From positions 1,364,001-1,428,000 of the forward strand of contig NZ_CP191258.1 in NCBI RefSeq assembly GCF_050410795.1: a DNA stretch of 64,000 nucleotides. The letters run 5' to 3'. Below are positions 43,850 to 54,424 of the stretch, piece by piece (position 1 is the stretch's first letter; every line of letters starts with the position of its first letter). The stretch comes from Fontivita pretiosa (GTDB taxonomy: Bacteria > Planctomycetota > Phycisphaerae > Tepidisphaerales > Tepidisphaeraceae). Under the pieces are notes generated by a model, which worked only from the letters and a program-made list of their open reading frames with translations, did not search any database and was not told the DNA's origin. Position numbers and translations under genes: made by a program.

Positions 43850-44110
43850 TTATCGGCCCGCCGCCTTGCCCTTATTCTCATCGGGCTGAATCACCTTCAC
43901 CTGAAGGTTTCCGCCATCCAAAAGTGCGATGATCTTGTCCAGTTTCGCGTTGAGCGATTTGAGCTCGTCGATCATCTGGCTGCGATCGCGCCCGGGATCA
44001 GTAATCTGCGCGTTGGCGGAGGTCAGATAACCCGTCCCGCCAAACCACTGCCCCGCCAGCAGCAGCACCTGGAGCACGAGCACCACACCCAGCAGTCGTC
44101 CCGTTTTCAT
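43850..44110 (-). CDS. Small membrane-anchored or exported protein in pilus locus
   Basis: An 86-residue protein: MKTGRLLGVVLVLQVLLLAG is a signal anchor or signal peptide, followed by a short helix (SQMIDELKSLNAKLDKIIAL) likely to be coiled coil, and a charged tail. AAAGGA precedes the ATG. Position between a PilX-like and a FimT-like gene suggests it belongs to the pilus apparatus. No family recognised. Confidence 0.65.
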   Translation of the reverse strand: MKTGRLLGVVLVLQVLLLAGQWFGGTGYLTSANAQITDPGRDRSQMIDELKSLNAKLDKIIALLDGGNLQVKVIQPDENKGKAAGR

Positions 44111-44184
44111 ATGCACATCCTTTCTGAGTCTCTTTGTTCTCGTGGCTGCGCAACGGTGCGAAGCTCGCCCTCTGCCCTCTTGTG

Positions 44185-45324
44185 TTAATTCCAGGACAGG
44201 ATCTTCACCGATGTCGCCGCCTGCGGCGTGACCCGCAAATCCGGCACGCTCATCGCATCCGCGTGATAGTTCACCGTCAACACGCCTGAATAAGTGCTCC
44301 CAAGCGCTGCGCCCGCCGGCATCATCAGCGCGCCGTTGATCGTCAGCACCGAGCCGAGCGAACTGGGACCGAGCCATTGCAGGCCGCTGCCCGTCCACAC
44401 GATGCCGTTGGCCGTCACGGTAAGCGGCTTCCTGTTGAGCTTCAGCTCTCGGTCAATGACCAGCGCCGGGAATCCGGGTTGTGGAGTGAAGGTGATGGTT
44501 CCGCCGGTAATGTCGAGCACCAGCGAGCCGTTCCGCACGACCAGCGTGCCCGGGAAGGTCATCGACGCCTGGATCCGCACGTCTCCATTGCAGTAGAACA
44601 CCCGCCCCGGGTTGGTCGTCGAGTTCCACGCGGGCGGCGCCAGCAGCGGATTGCTCACAGGTTGCGGCGTTCCCACCGTCAGGCCGTCGGGCATCAGATA
44701 CTGCCCGGGGACATCGCCAGCCCCGTAATGGTTCACATCCGCCAGCGTCGGCACAACAAAGCTCGGCGGCGGCGGGGAAATGACCGTCGATCCCGTGATC
44801 GTCCCGCCAGCCATGGTCACGCTCCCGCCGGCCAGAACCGACCCGTTCAATGTGTAGTTGGGCGGAACCGTCACCGATCCGCCGAACGCACCTGCGTAGC
44901 TTGGAGTAATGCGCACGACCTGGACGTTGGCGGTGGCGCTGCGCGTCAGCGGGGTGCTGCCGCCACTGCGGGCCGTCACGCGGATGCGATAACGGTCGCG
45001 CGTCGTCGGGCTTGCTGTCACATCGATGTCGAAGTTGCCGTTGCCGTCGGGCATCGGCACGTTATCCGCGTACATCACGTACCCCGCGTGCCCCATCCAC
45101 GACGCCGGGGTCTTGGACGGATACTGCAAAAAGAAGATGCCCGCGTGAACGGCAGAATCGGCGATGCAGTCGGCGGCGGCGGCGCGCGAGGTGCCGTCGC
45201 TGATCTGCGTCTGAAGCGACGCCGCCGACAGCATCGCGTACCCGATCAGCGCCGCCAGTGCCACCGTCACCAGCACCAGCATCAACGCCAACCCGTGTTC
45301 TCTTGCTCGTGCTTCTGGTTGCAT
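44185..45324 (-). CDS. PilX-like pilus protein with polymer-adhesin-like beta region
   Basis: A 379-residue protein: EHGLALMLVLVTVALAALIG N-terminal pilin-like TM without Glu at +5, as in PilX/GspK. A helix (AAAADCIADSAVHAGIFFLQ) leads to a strand-rich part containing NGSVLAGGSVTMAGGTITGS and LDITGGTITFTPQPGFPALV that looks like a small beta helix. The start at 45324 is chosen because the longer form (45363) would overlap the preceding gene. It may sit at the pilus tip. Confidence 0.75.
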   Translation of the reverse strand: MQPEARAREHGLALMLVLVTVALAALIGYAMLSAASLQTQISDGTSRAAAADCIADSAVHAGIFFLQYPSKTPASWMGHAGYVMYADNVPMPDGNGNFDIDVTASPTTRDRYRIRVTARSGGSTPLTRSATANVQVVRITPSYAGAFGGSVTVPPNYTLNGSVLAGGSVTMAGGTITGSTVISPPPPSFVVPTLADVNHYGAGDVPGQYLMPDGLTVGTPQPVSNPLLAPPAWNSTTNPGRVFYCNGDVRIQASMTFPGTLVVRNGSLVLDITGGTITFTPQPGFPALVIDRELKLNRKPLTVTANGIVWTGSGLQWLGPSSLGSVLTINGALMMPAGAALGSTYSGVLTVNYHADAMSVPDLRVTPQAATSVKILSWN

Positions 45325-45334
45325 ACCTTGCTCG

Positions 45335-46090
45335 CTAGAAGCTGGGGATCGCCGCCGGCGCACGCAACGTCGCCTGGCCGTACTGGATCAGCGGGCGTGC
45401 CCTGCCGTCAGGGCTGACACTGCCGTTGTCATCGCGTTGCTCCGGCACGATGCGCAGCGCAAACTGAAGCCGCGGAACCTGCCCGCTGCCCGTGCCGCTC
45501 ACCTTGAAACTCGCGCCCCAAATGCCGCGCGCCAGTGGCCGCGCCGTCCGACCCACCTTGAAGTTGTCGATCACCGCCGTCGTCGTAAAAGCGCTGTACT
45601 GAATGTTCAGCCCCGACCCCTGCCCCGCCGGATAGATCAGCAGCCGATGCCCCGTTGGATCAAACTCGATCAGGGACAGCTCGGTATCCTGGATGATCCC
45701 ATCGCCACCGGCGGCTTCCTTCCAGAGCATCACCGCCGCGTTTTCGCCGCTGCCGTTGATCGATCCGGCGCGCCACGCGCCCAGCAACCTTGCCTGACGG
45801 ATCTGGTCCTGGAGGACTGCGGAGACCTGATTGGCGATGACGGTGGCCGACTGGGTCTGTTCCGCCTGCTTCCACGCCGAGCTCATCGCCAGCGCGAACG
45901 CTGCCAGCGCGCTCATCACCAGAGACGTGATCACCAACCCCAGACACAGTTCAACAAAGGTAAAGCCGTGGCGCAAGACGTGCCGGATGAGCGATGCCGA
46001 GTGACCCATGCCAGACGAATGCCCAGCGACGAATGCCTCGGCGGGCATTCGACATCGAGCGATCGACACGTGGCAACCGACCTTCGGCAT
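45335..46090 (-). CDS. PilW/GspJ-type minor pseudopilin
   Basis: A 251-residue protein with a long leader (about 45 residues, atypically long) ending RHG, then FTFVELCLGLVITSLVMSAL with Glu at +5, then a long helix and a beta-rich domain. GAGGTG is placed seven bases before ATG 46090; ATG 46009 would give a leader of normal length but has no evident ribosome-binding site. It follows the GspI-like gene by ten bases. Confidence 0.82.
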   Translation of the reverse strand: MPKVGCHVSIARCRMPAEAFVAGHSSGMGHSASLIRHVLRHGFTFVELCLGLVITSLVMSALAAFALAMSSAWKQAEQTQSATVIANQVSAVLQDQIRQARLLGAWRAGSINGSGENAAVMLWKEAAGGDGIIQDTELSLIEFDPTGHRLLIYPAGQGSGLNIQYSAFTTTAVIDNFKVGRTARPLARGIWGASFKVSGTGSGQVPRLQFALRIVPEQRDDNGSVSPDGRARPLIQYGQATLRAPAAIPSF

Positions 46091-46100
46091 TCTCACCACC

Positions 46101-46682
46101 TCAGCGCGTGATATTGGTCCTGGCGACCAGCCTTGTGAGCTGGGCGCCTTTGCCGGGGCTGTTGCCCTGAATCGTCACGGTCACGACCGCGAAATCGCCG
46201 GCGCTGACGCTGGCACCGAACATCACCGTCGGGAACGAGACCGCCACGCGACGCCGATACTGCTGGGCCGCCAGCGGCGCGTCGATGGCCACGGCGAACG
46301 ATGGCTTGGGCGGCACGGGTGTAAAGTTCCCCTTTGCCGCCAGCTCCGTCGCCCGCGCCACGTCCGTCGTCACCGTGTCGGTGTAGCCGTTGTAGTCGTC
46401 GATCGTGTCGTAGAGGCTGCGGTTGGTGCTGGCCGGCCAGCCGGCGACCCCCGTCGATCCGTCCGGCAGGACGATCGGCAGGGAAACGACTTCTTCGATG
46501 AGCTGTCGTGCCAGCGCCACGGCGGTCGCGTCGTCCTCCTGCGCCGCCGTCTGCCTCTGCGACGCCACGATCGCCGCCGTCACTCCCACCACCGCCACCG
46601 CCAGCACGATCGACGCCACCAGGCACTCGGCCAGCGTGAACGCGGATCGCAGACGATGTGCATTGGGTTTAGTATTCCGCAT
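46101..46682 (-). CDS. PilV/GspI-type minor pseudopilin
   Basis: A 193-residue protein: MRNTKPNAHRLRSA, then FTLAECLVASIVLAVAVVGV, with Ala before Phe and Glu at +5. The helix continues with IVASQRQTAAQEDDATAVAL, followed by a beta domain. The ATG at 46682 overlaps the end of the upstream pseudopilin gene by 14 bases. Confidence 0.82.
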   Translation of the reverse strand: MRNTKPNAHRLRSAFTLAECLVASIVLAVAVVGVTAAIVASQRQTAAQEDDATAVALARQLIEEVVSLPIVLPDGSTGVAGWPASTNRSLYDTIDDYNGYTDTVTTDVARATELAAKGNFTPVPPKPSFAVAIDAPLAAQQYRRRVAVSFPTVMFGASVSAGDFAVVTVTIQGNSPGKGAQLTRLVARTNITR

Positions 46683-47235
46683 ACGGCGTACCTGCCCCGC
46701 CGCTGTCGGCGCCGCTCTGGTTGGCGATGATCTGCCCCGTCGTGGCGTTGTAGATCCACCCCGTCGTGTCATCCACTTCTGTCTTCAAATCCAGCGACGT
46801 GGTGAACTTGATCGTGTCCATCATGCTCAACGGGTTGCTGGGCATGCGGCTGAGGTACGGGCCGTACTTGAACACCGCCGTCTTCGTGGTGCTGGTGTTG
46901 CCTTCCTCGTCGGTGTACTGCGTCATCTGGTCCAAGAAGCTTCCGGTCACGCCGGGGGGAACGTCGCGATGCAGCGCCTTGTACACCCCGATTTGCGTAC
47001 GCAGATAACGCAGGTCGTCCTTGAGGGTGTTCTCCTTGGCCTGGTGCGAGGCGTTGCTGAACTGGGGAATGACGATCGTCGCCATGATTCCCAGAATCAC
47101 GATGACGATGAGGATCTCGATCAGGGTGAATGCGGTGCTCGATCTGCGAGTATTGATGTCAGATGTGCGATGTGTGCGAATCGCAGACCGCCAATCGCCA
47201 ATCGCAAATCTCCGTGTTGATCTCCGGGCACTCAT
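46669..47235 (-). CDS. GspG-like pseudopilin
   Basis: A 188-residue protein: unusually long leader of 35 residues, then FTLIEILIVIVILGIMATIV with Glu at +5. The GspG C-terminal signature is present: KYGPYLSRMPSNPL and later VDDTTGWIYNATTGQIIANQ. The leader (FAIGDWRSAIRTHRTSDI) is encoded by a TTGCGATT-type intergenic repeat, suggesting the repeat extended the leader. AGGAGATCC lies before the ATG. Confidence 0.87.
   Translation of the reverse strand: MSARRSTRRFAIGDWRSAIRTHRTSDINTRRSSTAFTLIEILIVIVILGIMATIVIPQFSNASHQAKENTLKDDLRYLRTQIGVYKALHRDVPPGVTGSFLDQMTQYTDEEGNTSTTKTAVFKYGPYLSRMPSNPLSMMDTIKFTTSLDLKTEVDDTTGWIYNATTGQIIANQSGADSGGAGTPYAEY
47161..47214. repeat. TTGCGATT repeat inside a prepilin leader
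   Basis: On the minus strand: GGAGATTTGCGATTGGCGAT, then TGGCGGTCTGCGATTCGC and related units. The same AATCGCAAATCTCC end is found at 34423-34497. It lies within the first 25 codons of the GspG-like gene. Confidence 0.55.
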
Positions 47236-47297
47236 GTTTGGATCTCCTGACCTGCCCGCGCCCCGTCACCACTGATCATGTTTCAGAAACCGGCTTG

Positions 47298-47338
47298 GGC
47301 GCCGATACGGCGGGGTTCAGCCCCGCCGTACCGGCGCC
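47298..47338. terminator. Long hairpin between two pseudopilin genes
   Basis: An 18-base arm (47298-47315) pairs with 47321-47338 with one A-C mismatch and loop TTCAG; the top is ACGGCGGGG/CCCCGCCGT. There is no T-run. It lies between the major pilin-like gene and the next gene of the operon and may end, stall or stabilise transcripts, favouring expression of the first gene. Confidence 0.5.
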
Positions 47339-47393
47339 GCAGCGAACTGTTCATCCGCCGCCGGTGCTTTCCGAGCAACAACTCCTGGATCGA

Positions 47394-47918
47394 TTACAGG
47401 TCGTTGTTCGGATCGGTCGGATCGGCCTCGTTGTAGACGTAGCCCAGCTTGGCCGAAGTCGCGAAGACCTTGCCGTTGGTGGTGTTGACGATCCAGCCGA
47501 CGTTACCCGAAACCGGGTTGGCGCCGCCCAGAGTCGGATCGGTCGTCACACTGCCGACCGCCGAGTAGGAGTTCAGCGGATTGACCGGCTCCTGCTGGAG
47601 ATACGGGCCGAACGGGCCGGTCGTGGAGGTACCCGCGACGTAGTCGTTCTGGTCAGCGTCGGTCTGCTTCAGCATCTCCGCCCAGTCATTGGTCCCGCTG
47701 CCCAGCGACGTGGGAAGCTGATCCTTGTGCTGGAGCTTGTACAGCTCGATCTGGCTGCGGATGGTCTGAAGCTGGCTGACCAGGCTGTTCTTGCGGGCAT
47801 CCTGCGAGGCGCTGGTGAACTGTGGGATCACGATCGCGGCCAGAATGCCCAGGATGATCACGACGATCAGAATTTCAACGAGCGTGAAGCCGCTCTTGCG
47901 CGTGCGATAGGTTCTCAT
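47394..47918 (-). CDS. Major pseudopilin GspG-like
   Basis: A 174-residue protein: MRTYRTRKSG, then FTLVEILIVVIILGILAAIV with Glu at +5, helix TSASQDARKNSLVSQLQTIR. The C-terminal part has the GspG pattern FGPYLQQEPVNPLNSYS and VGWIVNTTNGKVFATSAK. AGGAG lies nine bases before ATG 47918. It is first in the minus-strand pilin gene series and so probably the most expressed. Hairpins lie both upstream (47971-48027) and downstream (47298-47338). Confidence 0.92.
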   Translation of the reverse strand: MRTYRTRKSGFTLVEILIVVIILGILAAIVIPQFTSASQDARKNSLVSQLQTIRSQIELYKLQHKDQLPTSLGSGTNDWAEMLKQTDADQNDYVAGTSTTGPFGPYLQQEPVNPLNSYSAVGSVTTDPTLGGANPVSGNVGWIVNTTNGKVFATSAKLGYVYNEADPTDPNNDL

Positions 47919-47970
47919 TGCTGAGTTCTCCTGTGTTACTGGAGCGTCGTTTTCAGACGCTCTTGTTCGA

Positions 47971-48027
47971 GTAGCACGGGCGATCGGCCCGTGTCTCACA
48001 CCCACACGGGCATGCCGCCCGTGCTAC
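47971..48027. repeat. Nested CGGGC/GCCCG palindromes in the major pilin leader
   Basis: GTAGCACGGGC (47971-47981) pairs exactly with GCCCGTGCTAC (48017-48027). Inside, two smaller hairpins (CACGGGC-GATCG-GCCCGTG and CACGGGC-ATGCC-GCCCGTG) are alternatives. It lies about 55-110 bases upstream of the pilin start. Confidence 0.6.
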
Positions 48028-48813
48028 TGGATCCTGACGGTCAAACTGCCGCACGCACGCATCCGCGCCGAAGCGGCGCCACGCGAACGTGCTGCAAGAC
48101 GAACACAAAGCCTGGCGGCGTTACATGGCCCTGGCGCCTCCTTTCGTCACTGCGTTGCCGCATGGCGCCTCAGGATGCGACGCGCCCGGCCTCTGTCCGC
48201 GCGGAAACACCAGCCGGCCATGGCGACGCGCCCATCCGTGCCTGCCCCGCCGGGGCATTGGCGTTCGGATAGCATCGTCATCGACGCCGCAGGCGGGTGA
48301 CTTAACCACCCGCCCTGGTGATGTCCCGGGCGACTGATCATCAGCCGGCCGCAGCACACCTGGACGCAACAACCGGAGGATCCGCCCGCTCAATCGCGGG
48401 CCGATAACCGAGCAGGAGCAGCTCAGCAGACGTGCATCAAACTGCCTTACACCGCCGTCCACGCGAGCATCCTTTCGGCAAGGCCCTCGATCCACAGCAG
48501 GACCGGGCCCTTTGCGCATCACCGGAAAGAGCTCGGAGGCAACTCGCGTCCGATCCCGTCCCGATGAGCCGCGCGGAGCCTGACGGCACCATCAACATGC
48601 ATCATGCCGCCAATCCCCGCGCGGACGCCGCCTTTCGACGGCTTAGCCTTTGTCGGGGATCCTCAATCTGCTTGTCAGCCCACACGGGCTGACGTGATCT
48701 GACGTACGATATGTTTGCTCGAACGGCAAACGGGGCAGGACACAAAACGCAGAACAAGCAGAACACCGCGCACAACTCCAACGATTCTGACTGCGGTGCC
48801 CCGATTCTGTCAG
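48028..48813. other. Gene-free stretch upstream of the pilin operon
   Basis: Nearly 800 bases with no supported gene. It holds short palindromes, e.g. GGCGGGTG-ACTTAAC-CACCCGCC near 48291-48315. The pilin promoter presumably lies near its left part. No riboswitch of a class I know (including c-di-GMP types) was recognised. Confidence 0.4.
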
Positions 48814-49716
48814 CTATCCCTCGATCTCCAGTCCGATATCCAGCGCCTTGGCCGAATGCGTGATCGCCCCGACGGCGATGCGGTCCACTCCGGTCAGGGC
48901 GATCGAGCGGACCGTTTCCAGCGTCACGCCCCCCGAGGCTTCCAGCAGCAGCTTGCCCTTCTTGCCCGCCGCGTTGCGCAGCTCCACCGCACTCTGCATT
49001 CGCGGACAATCCATGTTATCCAGCAGCACGATGTCGATCCCATCGACCTTGAGCACTTCCCTGAACTGCTCCAGGCTCTCGACCTCGACCTCGATCATGC
49101 GACCCGGATCCTCCGCGCGGCTGCGCGCCACCGCCCCTGAAAGGTACGAGGCCAGTTCCTTCAGCGGCACGCCCGCAAGGTGGTTGTCCTTGATCAGCAC
49201 CGCGTCGAACAGTCCGGTGCGATGGTTGTGCCCCCCGCCGCAACGCACTGCGTACTTTTCCAGCGCCCGCAGGCCCGGAATCGTCTTGCGCGTGTCGTAG
49301 ATCTTCACGCCGGTGCCCTCGACACGACGCACGAACCGCTGCGTCTGCGTCGCCACCCCGCTGAGATGCTGGAGAAAGTTCAGAATCACCCGCTCGGCCG
49401 ACAGAAGCGATCGCATCGGCCCGCGCACGCGCAACAGTGGCGTCAGCCGCTGGTCGCTGAATCGCCCCTCGATCACGTCCAGATGAAACCCGGGAATCTG
49501 CTCGACGCGAAGCCGCTCGTCGTACGCGCGGCAGATCATCTCCACGATCGGCAGTCCGCAGACGATCCCGACCTCGCGCTGCACCAGCGTGCCCACCGCC
49601 ATCCGGTCCTCGGGAACCAGCAGCCGGCTGGTCACGTCCCCCTGCTGGCCCAGATCCTCGCGGCGGGCAAGCTGAATCAGATCGCGAACCTCATCGACCG
49701 ACGGGAACGGAAACAT
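48814..49716 (-). CDS. nadC: Nicotinate-nucleotide pyrophosphorylase (carboxylating)
   Basis: A 300-residue enzyme converting quinolinate and PRPP to nicotinate mononucleotide in NAD synthesis. Signatures: EDLGQQGDVTSRLL, GPMRSLLSAERVILNFLQHL, YDTRKTIPGLRALEKYAVRC, GGGHNHRTGLFDAVLIKDNH, EVEVESLEQF, LLDNMD, LEASGGVTLETVRSIALTGV. Start at 49716 has GGAGG six bases upstream. Length is typical. No nadA or nadB is adjacent. Confidence 0.96.
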   Translation of the reverse strand: MFPFPSVDEVRDLIQLARREDLGQQGDVTSRLLVPEDRMAVGTLVQREVGIVCGLPIVEMICRAYDERLRVEQIPGFHLDVIEGRFSDQRLTPLLRVRGPMRSLLSAERVILNFLQHLSGVATQTQRFVRRVEGTGVKIYDTRKTIPGLRALEKYAVRCGGGHNHRTGLFDAVLIKDNHLAGVPLKELASYLSGAVARSRAEDPGRMIEVEVESLEQFREVLKVDGIDIVLLDNMDCPRMQSAVELRNAAGKKGKLLLEASGGVTLETVRSIALTGVDRIAVGAITHSAKALDIGLEIEG

Positions 49717-49943
49717 TCGGATCCTCCACACCAACGCGCGCCGGCGCCTGGACCATTCGGAACACCGCTATCACACCGGTAACCGCTGCTATTGTATGCG
49801 ATCAATCCCCAAAGTGCGGAAACAGAGCGGCAATTCCGGCGGCGCTTTCTCGTCCAAGCCCGTCGGCTGATCGCTCGCGCGGCGCCGACACCCGCGACCC
49901 AGGCGGGCTGCGCGCCCGGAAATCCTGGCACATCCCCCGCCGC

Positions 49944-50267
49944 TCAACCCGACACACCGATCAGCTTCAGAAAGCGCGCCACCTCCTGCCGGCCGTAGAT
50001 CGGCAGCGCCCACTGGTTGGCCTTCTCGAACGGACGTCCCGGTTTGAACCCCTCCCGCTCCAGCAGCCGGATGATCGTCTCGAGTTCGTCGATCGACCGC
50101 GCCACCAGCCGCACCTCATCCCCCTTTTTGTACGTGCGTTTCCGCTTCTCCTGCACCAGCCGCTGCGGATTCTGCCATCGCACATATCCGTTGCGATCGA
50201 AAAAGAACCTCAATCGCCTGGCCGTGCTGCTGCGCCTGCTCTTCGATCGCACCGTTCGGTTCGTCAT
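49944..50267 (-). CDS. Small basic hypothetical protein
   Basis: A 107-residue protein, Arg/Lys-rich at the N-terminus (RSKSRRSSTARRLRFFFDRN), then VRLVARSIDELETIIRLLER and a short alpha/beta end. AAGGA lies before the ATG. It ends 227 bases from nadC and starts 57 bases after the uvrB stop on the same strand, so it may be cotranscribed with uvrB. Family not recognised. Confidence 0.55.
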   Translation of the reverse strand: MTNRTVRSKSRRSSTARRLRFFFDRNGYVRWQNPQRLVQEKRKRTYKKGDEVRLVARSIDELETIIRLLEREGFKPGRPFEKANQWALPIYGRQEVARFLKLIGVSG

Positions 50268-50324
50268 GGCTCATCCTTCCGCCTGGATCTTATCAGACCG
50301 CGGCCGTGCGCCTGGGCCATGCCA

Positions 50325-52403
<2,079 letters not shown>

Positions 52404-52529
52404 TTGCGAACCTCCGGCACGGCTTGATCGGGTTCAGGATCGGCTGCGGACATCACGCCGAGCCGCTCGATTATACGATCCTGCCCGGCAGTTTCTCTGC
52501 GCTGGTGAACAGGAAGGTCGCGCGTGTGC

Positions 52530-52548
52530 CACAGGCGTCCCGCCTGTG
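52530..52548. repeat. CACAGGCG-TCC-CGCCTGTG hairpin
   Basis: A perfect 8-bp stem with 3-base loop, matching in style the hairpin at 18369-18395 (CACGGGCG-TCT-CGCCCGTG). It lies between the divergent uvrB and dacB genes. The 52404-52706 gap holds otherwise only the two promoters. Confidence 0.55.
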
Positions 52549-52706
52549 CCGGCGATCAGCCCGCGGGCGAACATGCGATCGCGTCCCCGCCGGTTCAAAA
52601 CGCGCCACTTCGCCTTGCTGTTTTCTCGCGAGTCGATAGGCTTGGCGCACGTATCGGAAGCACCCGCGCTGTTGGGAAGTGTTGGCGAGGTTTCGAGGTT
52701 TCACGG

Positions 52707-54242
52707 ATGAAACAGTCGTTCCGATTCCTTCCATGGCTTGCCTCGTTTGTGCTGTTTCTGGGGACAGTTGTCCGACCCGCATGCGCCGAGCTGGATGAGC
52801 AGATCCGGGCGGTGCTGGCGGATAAGCTCCTGGCCAGGGGCGAGCTGGGCATCCAGATCATCCGCCTGGGCAATTCCCCCGGCGAATCGCGCACGATCTA
52901 TCAGTACAGGTCGTCGGTGCCGCGCATCCCGGCCAGCAACCTCAAGCTGGTCACCACCGCCGCCGCTCTGGAGAAGCTCGGGTCCGACTTTGCCTTCCGC
53001 ACGGTTCTGGCGATACGTCAGGAGGCCGGCGCGACCGATTTGGCGATCATCGGCGACGGCGACCCCACCCTCGGCGACGCGGAAATGCTCCGCAAGCTCG
53101 GCTGGGACGTCGATACTGTCTTCAAGACCTGGGCCGGAATGCTCCAGCAGCGAGGCGTGCAGCGGATACGCAATCTCTACGTCGATGACAGCATCTTCGA
53201 CGTGACGTTCGCGCACCCAAGCTGGCCGCCGGAGCAGGAGCACAAGCGTTACGTCGCGCAGGTCGGGGGGATCAACCTCAACGCCAACTGCGTCGATTTT
53301 TACCTTCGCATCGGTGGGTACGGGCAGATCGTGGATTACCGCACCAATCCGCCGGATACACGATACATCTCGGTGCGCAACGCCTGCGTTCAGGGATCGA
53401 AAAACGCGGTGTGGCTGTCGCGGCAGCGCGGATCCAACGACGTGGTGCTGCGCGGCGAGACTAACGCCAACAACGTCGAGCCGATCTCCGTGACGATTCA
53501 CGATCCGCCGATGTACGCCGGCACGGTGCTGGCCGAGACGCTCGTGCGCGCGGGGGTCGGCGTGGCCGGGTCCGTGGAGCGGGATCGCACGATTCGCCAG
53601 GCGATGCTGAACCCCGGCCCCGGGCATGCCCCGGGCGTTGGCCCGGCCACTCAATCCGCCGACCGATGGATCCCCCTGGCCGTGCATGCCACGCCGCTGG
53701 CGACCGTGCTGGCGCGGGCCAACAAGGACAGCATGAACCTCTACGCCGAGGCGCTGTGCAAGCGACTGGGCGCCGCCGCCACCGGACTGACCGGCTCGTG
53801 GGACAATGGCACGGCGGCGATGGGCGCGTTCCTGGAATCGCTGGGAGTCAATCGCGATGAGTTCACCATCGACGACGGCTGCGGACTGTCGAAAAAGAAC
53901 ATGATCAGCCCCAATGCGATCGCGCGCGTCCTGGAGCATAAGTTCCACGACCGGGATCGGGAGGTGTTCCTGAACAGCCTTGCGGTGGCCGGCATCGACG
54001 GCACTTTCGAGGACCGCTTCCGGGACTCGGACCTGCGCGGACGCGTGTTCGGCAAGAGCGGCTACGTCCGCGGCGTGGCCTCGCTCAGCGGCTATCTCCG
54101 GGCGCGCGACGACAACTGGTACGCCTTCTCGATCCTCATGAACGAGGTCTACGACTACGCCTCGGCGAAGGTGCTTCAGGAGCGGATCGTCAAAGCCATC
54201 GACGCCGCCGCCAATGAAGCCAACGTCGCCTCGGGAAGGTGA
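52707..54242 (+). CDS. dacB: D-alanyl-D-alanine carboxypeptidase/endopeptidase (PBP4 type)
   Basis: A 511-residue exported class C penicillin-binding protein. Signal peptide (1-27, ending PACAEL). Catalytic motifs: SNLK (Ser77, Lys80), SMN (342-344) and KSG (450-452). It trims or cuts peptide cross-links of the wall. The long insert between SxxK and SxN is typical of DacB. The presence of a PBP4 homologue fits a peptidoglycan-containing planctomycete. The start at 52707 matches the signal peptide; the upstream frame extension is not supported. Confidence 0.93.
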   Translation: MKQSFRFLPWLASFVLFLGTVVRPACAELDEQIRAVLADKLLARGELGIQIIRLGNSPGESRTIYQYRSSVPRIPASNLKLVTTAAALEKLGSDFAFRTVLAIRQEAGATDLAIIGDGDPTLGDAEMLRKLGWDVDTVFKTWAGMLQQRGVQRIRNLYVDDSIFDVTFAHPSWPPEQEHKRYVAQVGGINLNANCVDFYLRIGGYGQIVDYRTNPPDTRYISVRNACVQGSKNAVWLSRQRGSNDVVLRGETNANNVEPISVTIHDPPMYAGTVLAETLVRAGVGVAGSVERDRTIRQAMLNPGPGHAPGVGPATQSADRWIPLAVHATPLATVLARANKDSMNLYAEALCKRLGAAATGLTGSWDNGTAAMGAFLESLGVNRDEFTIDDGCGLSKKNMISPNAIARVLEHKFHDRDREVFLNSLAVAGIDGTFEDRFRDSDLRGRVFGKSGYVRGVASLSGYLRARDDNWYAFSILMNEVYDYASAKVLQERIVKAIDAAANEANVASGR

Positions 54243-54424
54243 ATCACCCCCGGGCCGCAACTGAAGCAACCCTCGCGGCCAACGTGGAGCATCACGGCGC
54301 CGAATGCGGCAACTCGTGTCATGATTGGCGCTTAGCCCTCGCCCCGCGACCTGAATGCCCTTGCCCTGTTGACCGATAATGGGCACTTCCGTTTTTTCCC
54401 CGATTCGCGTACATTTTCCGCACG

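Noticed and set aside
47940..48030. CRISPR-like array in the palindrome region
   Set aside because: The repeats are inverted and nested rather than direct, with no regular spacing or spacers.
48028..48813. Possible c-di-GMP riboswitch upstream of the pilin operon
   Set aside because: No conserved GEMM core was found; only unrelated palindromes are present.
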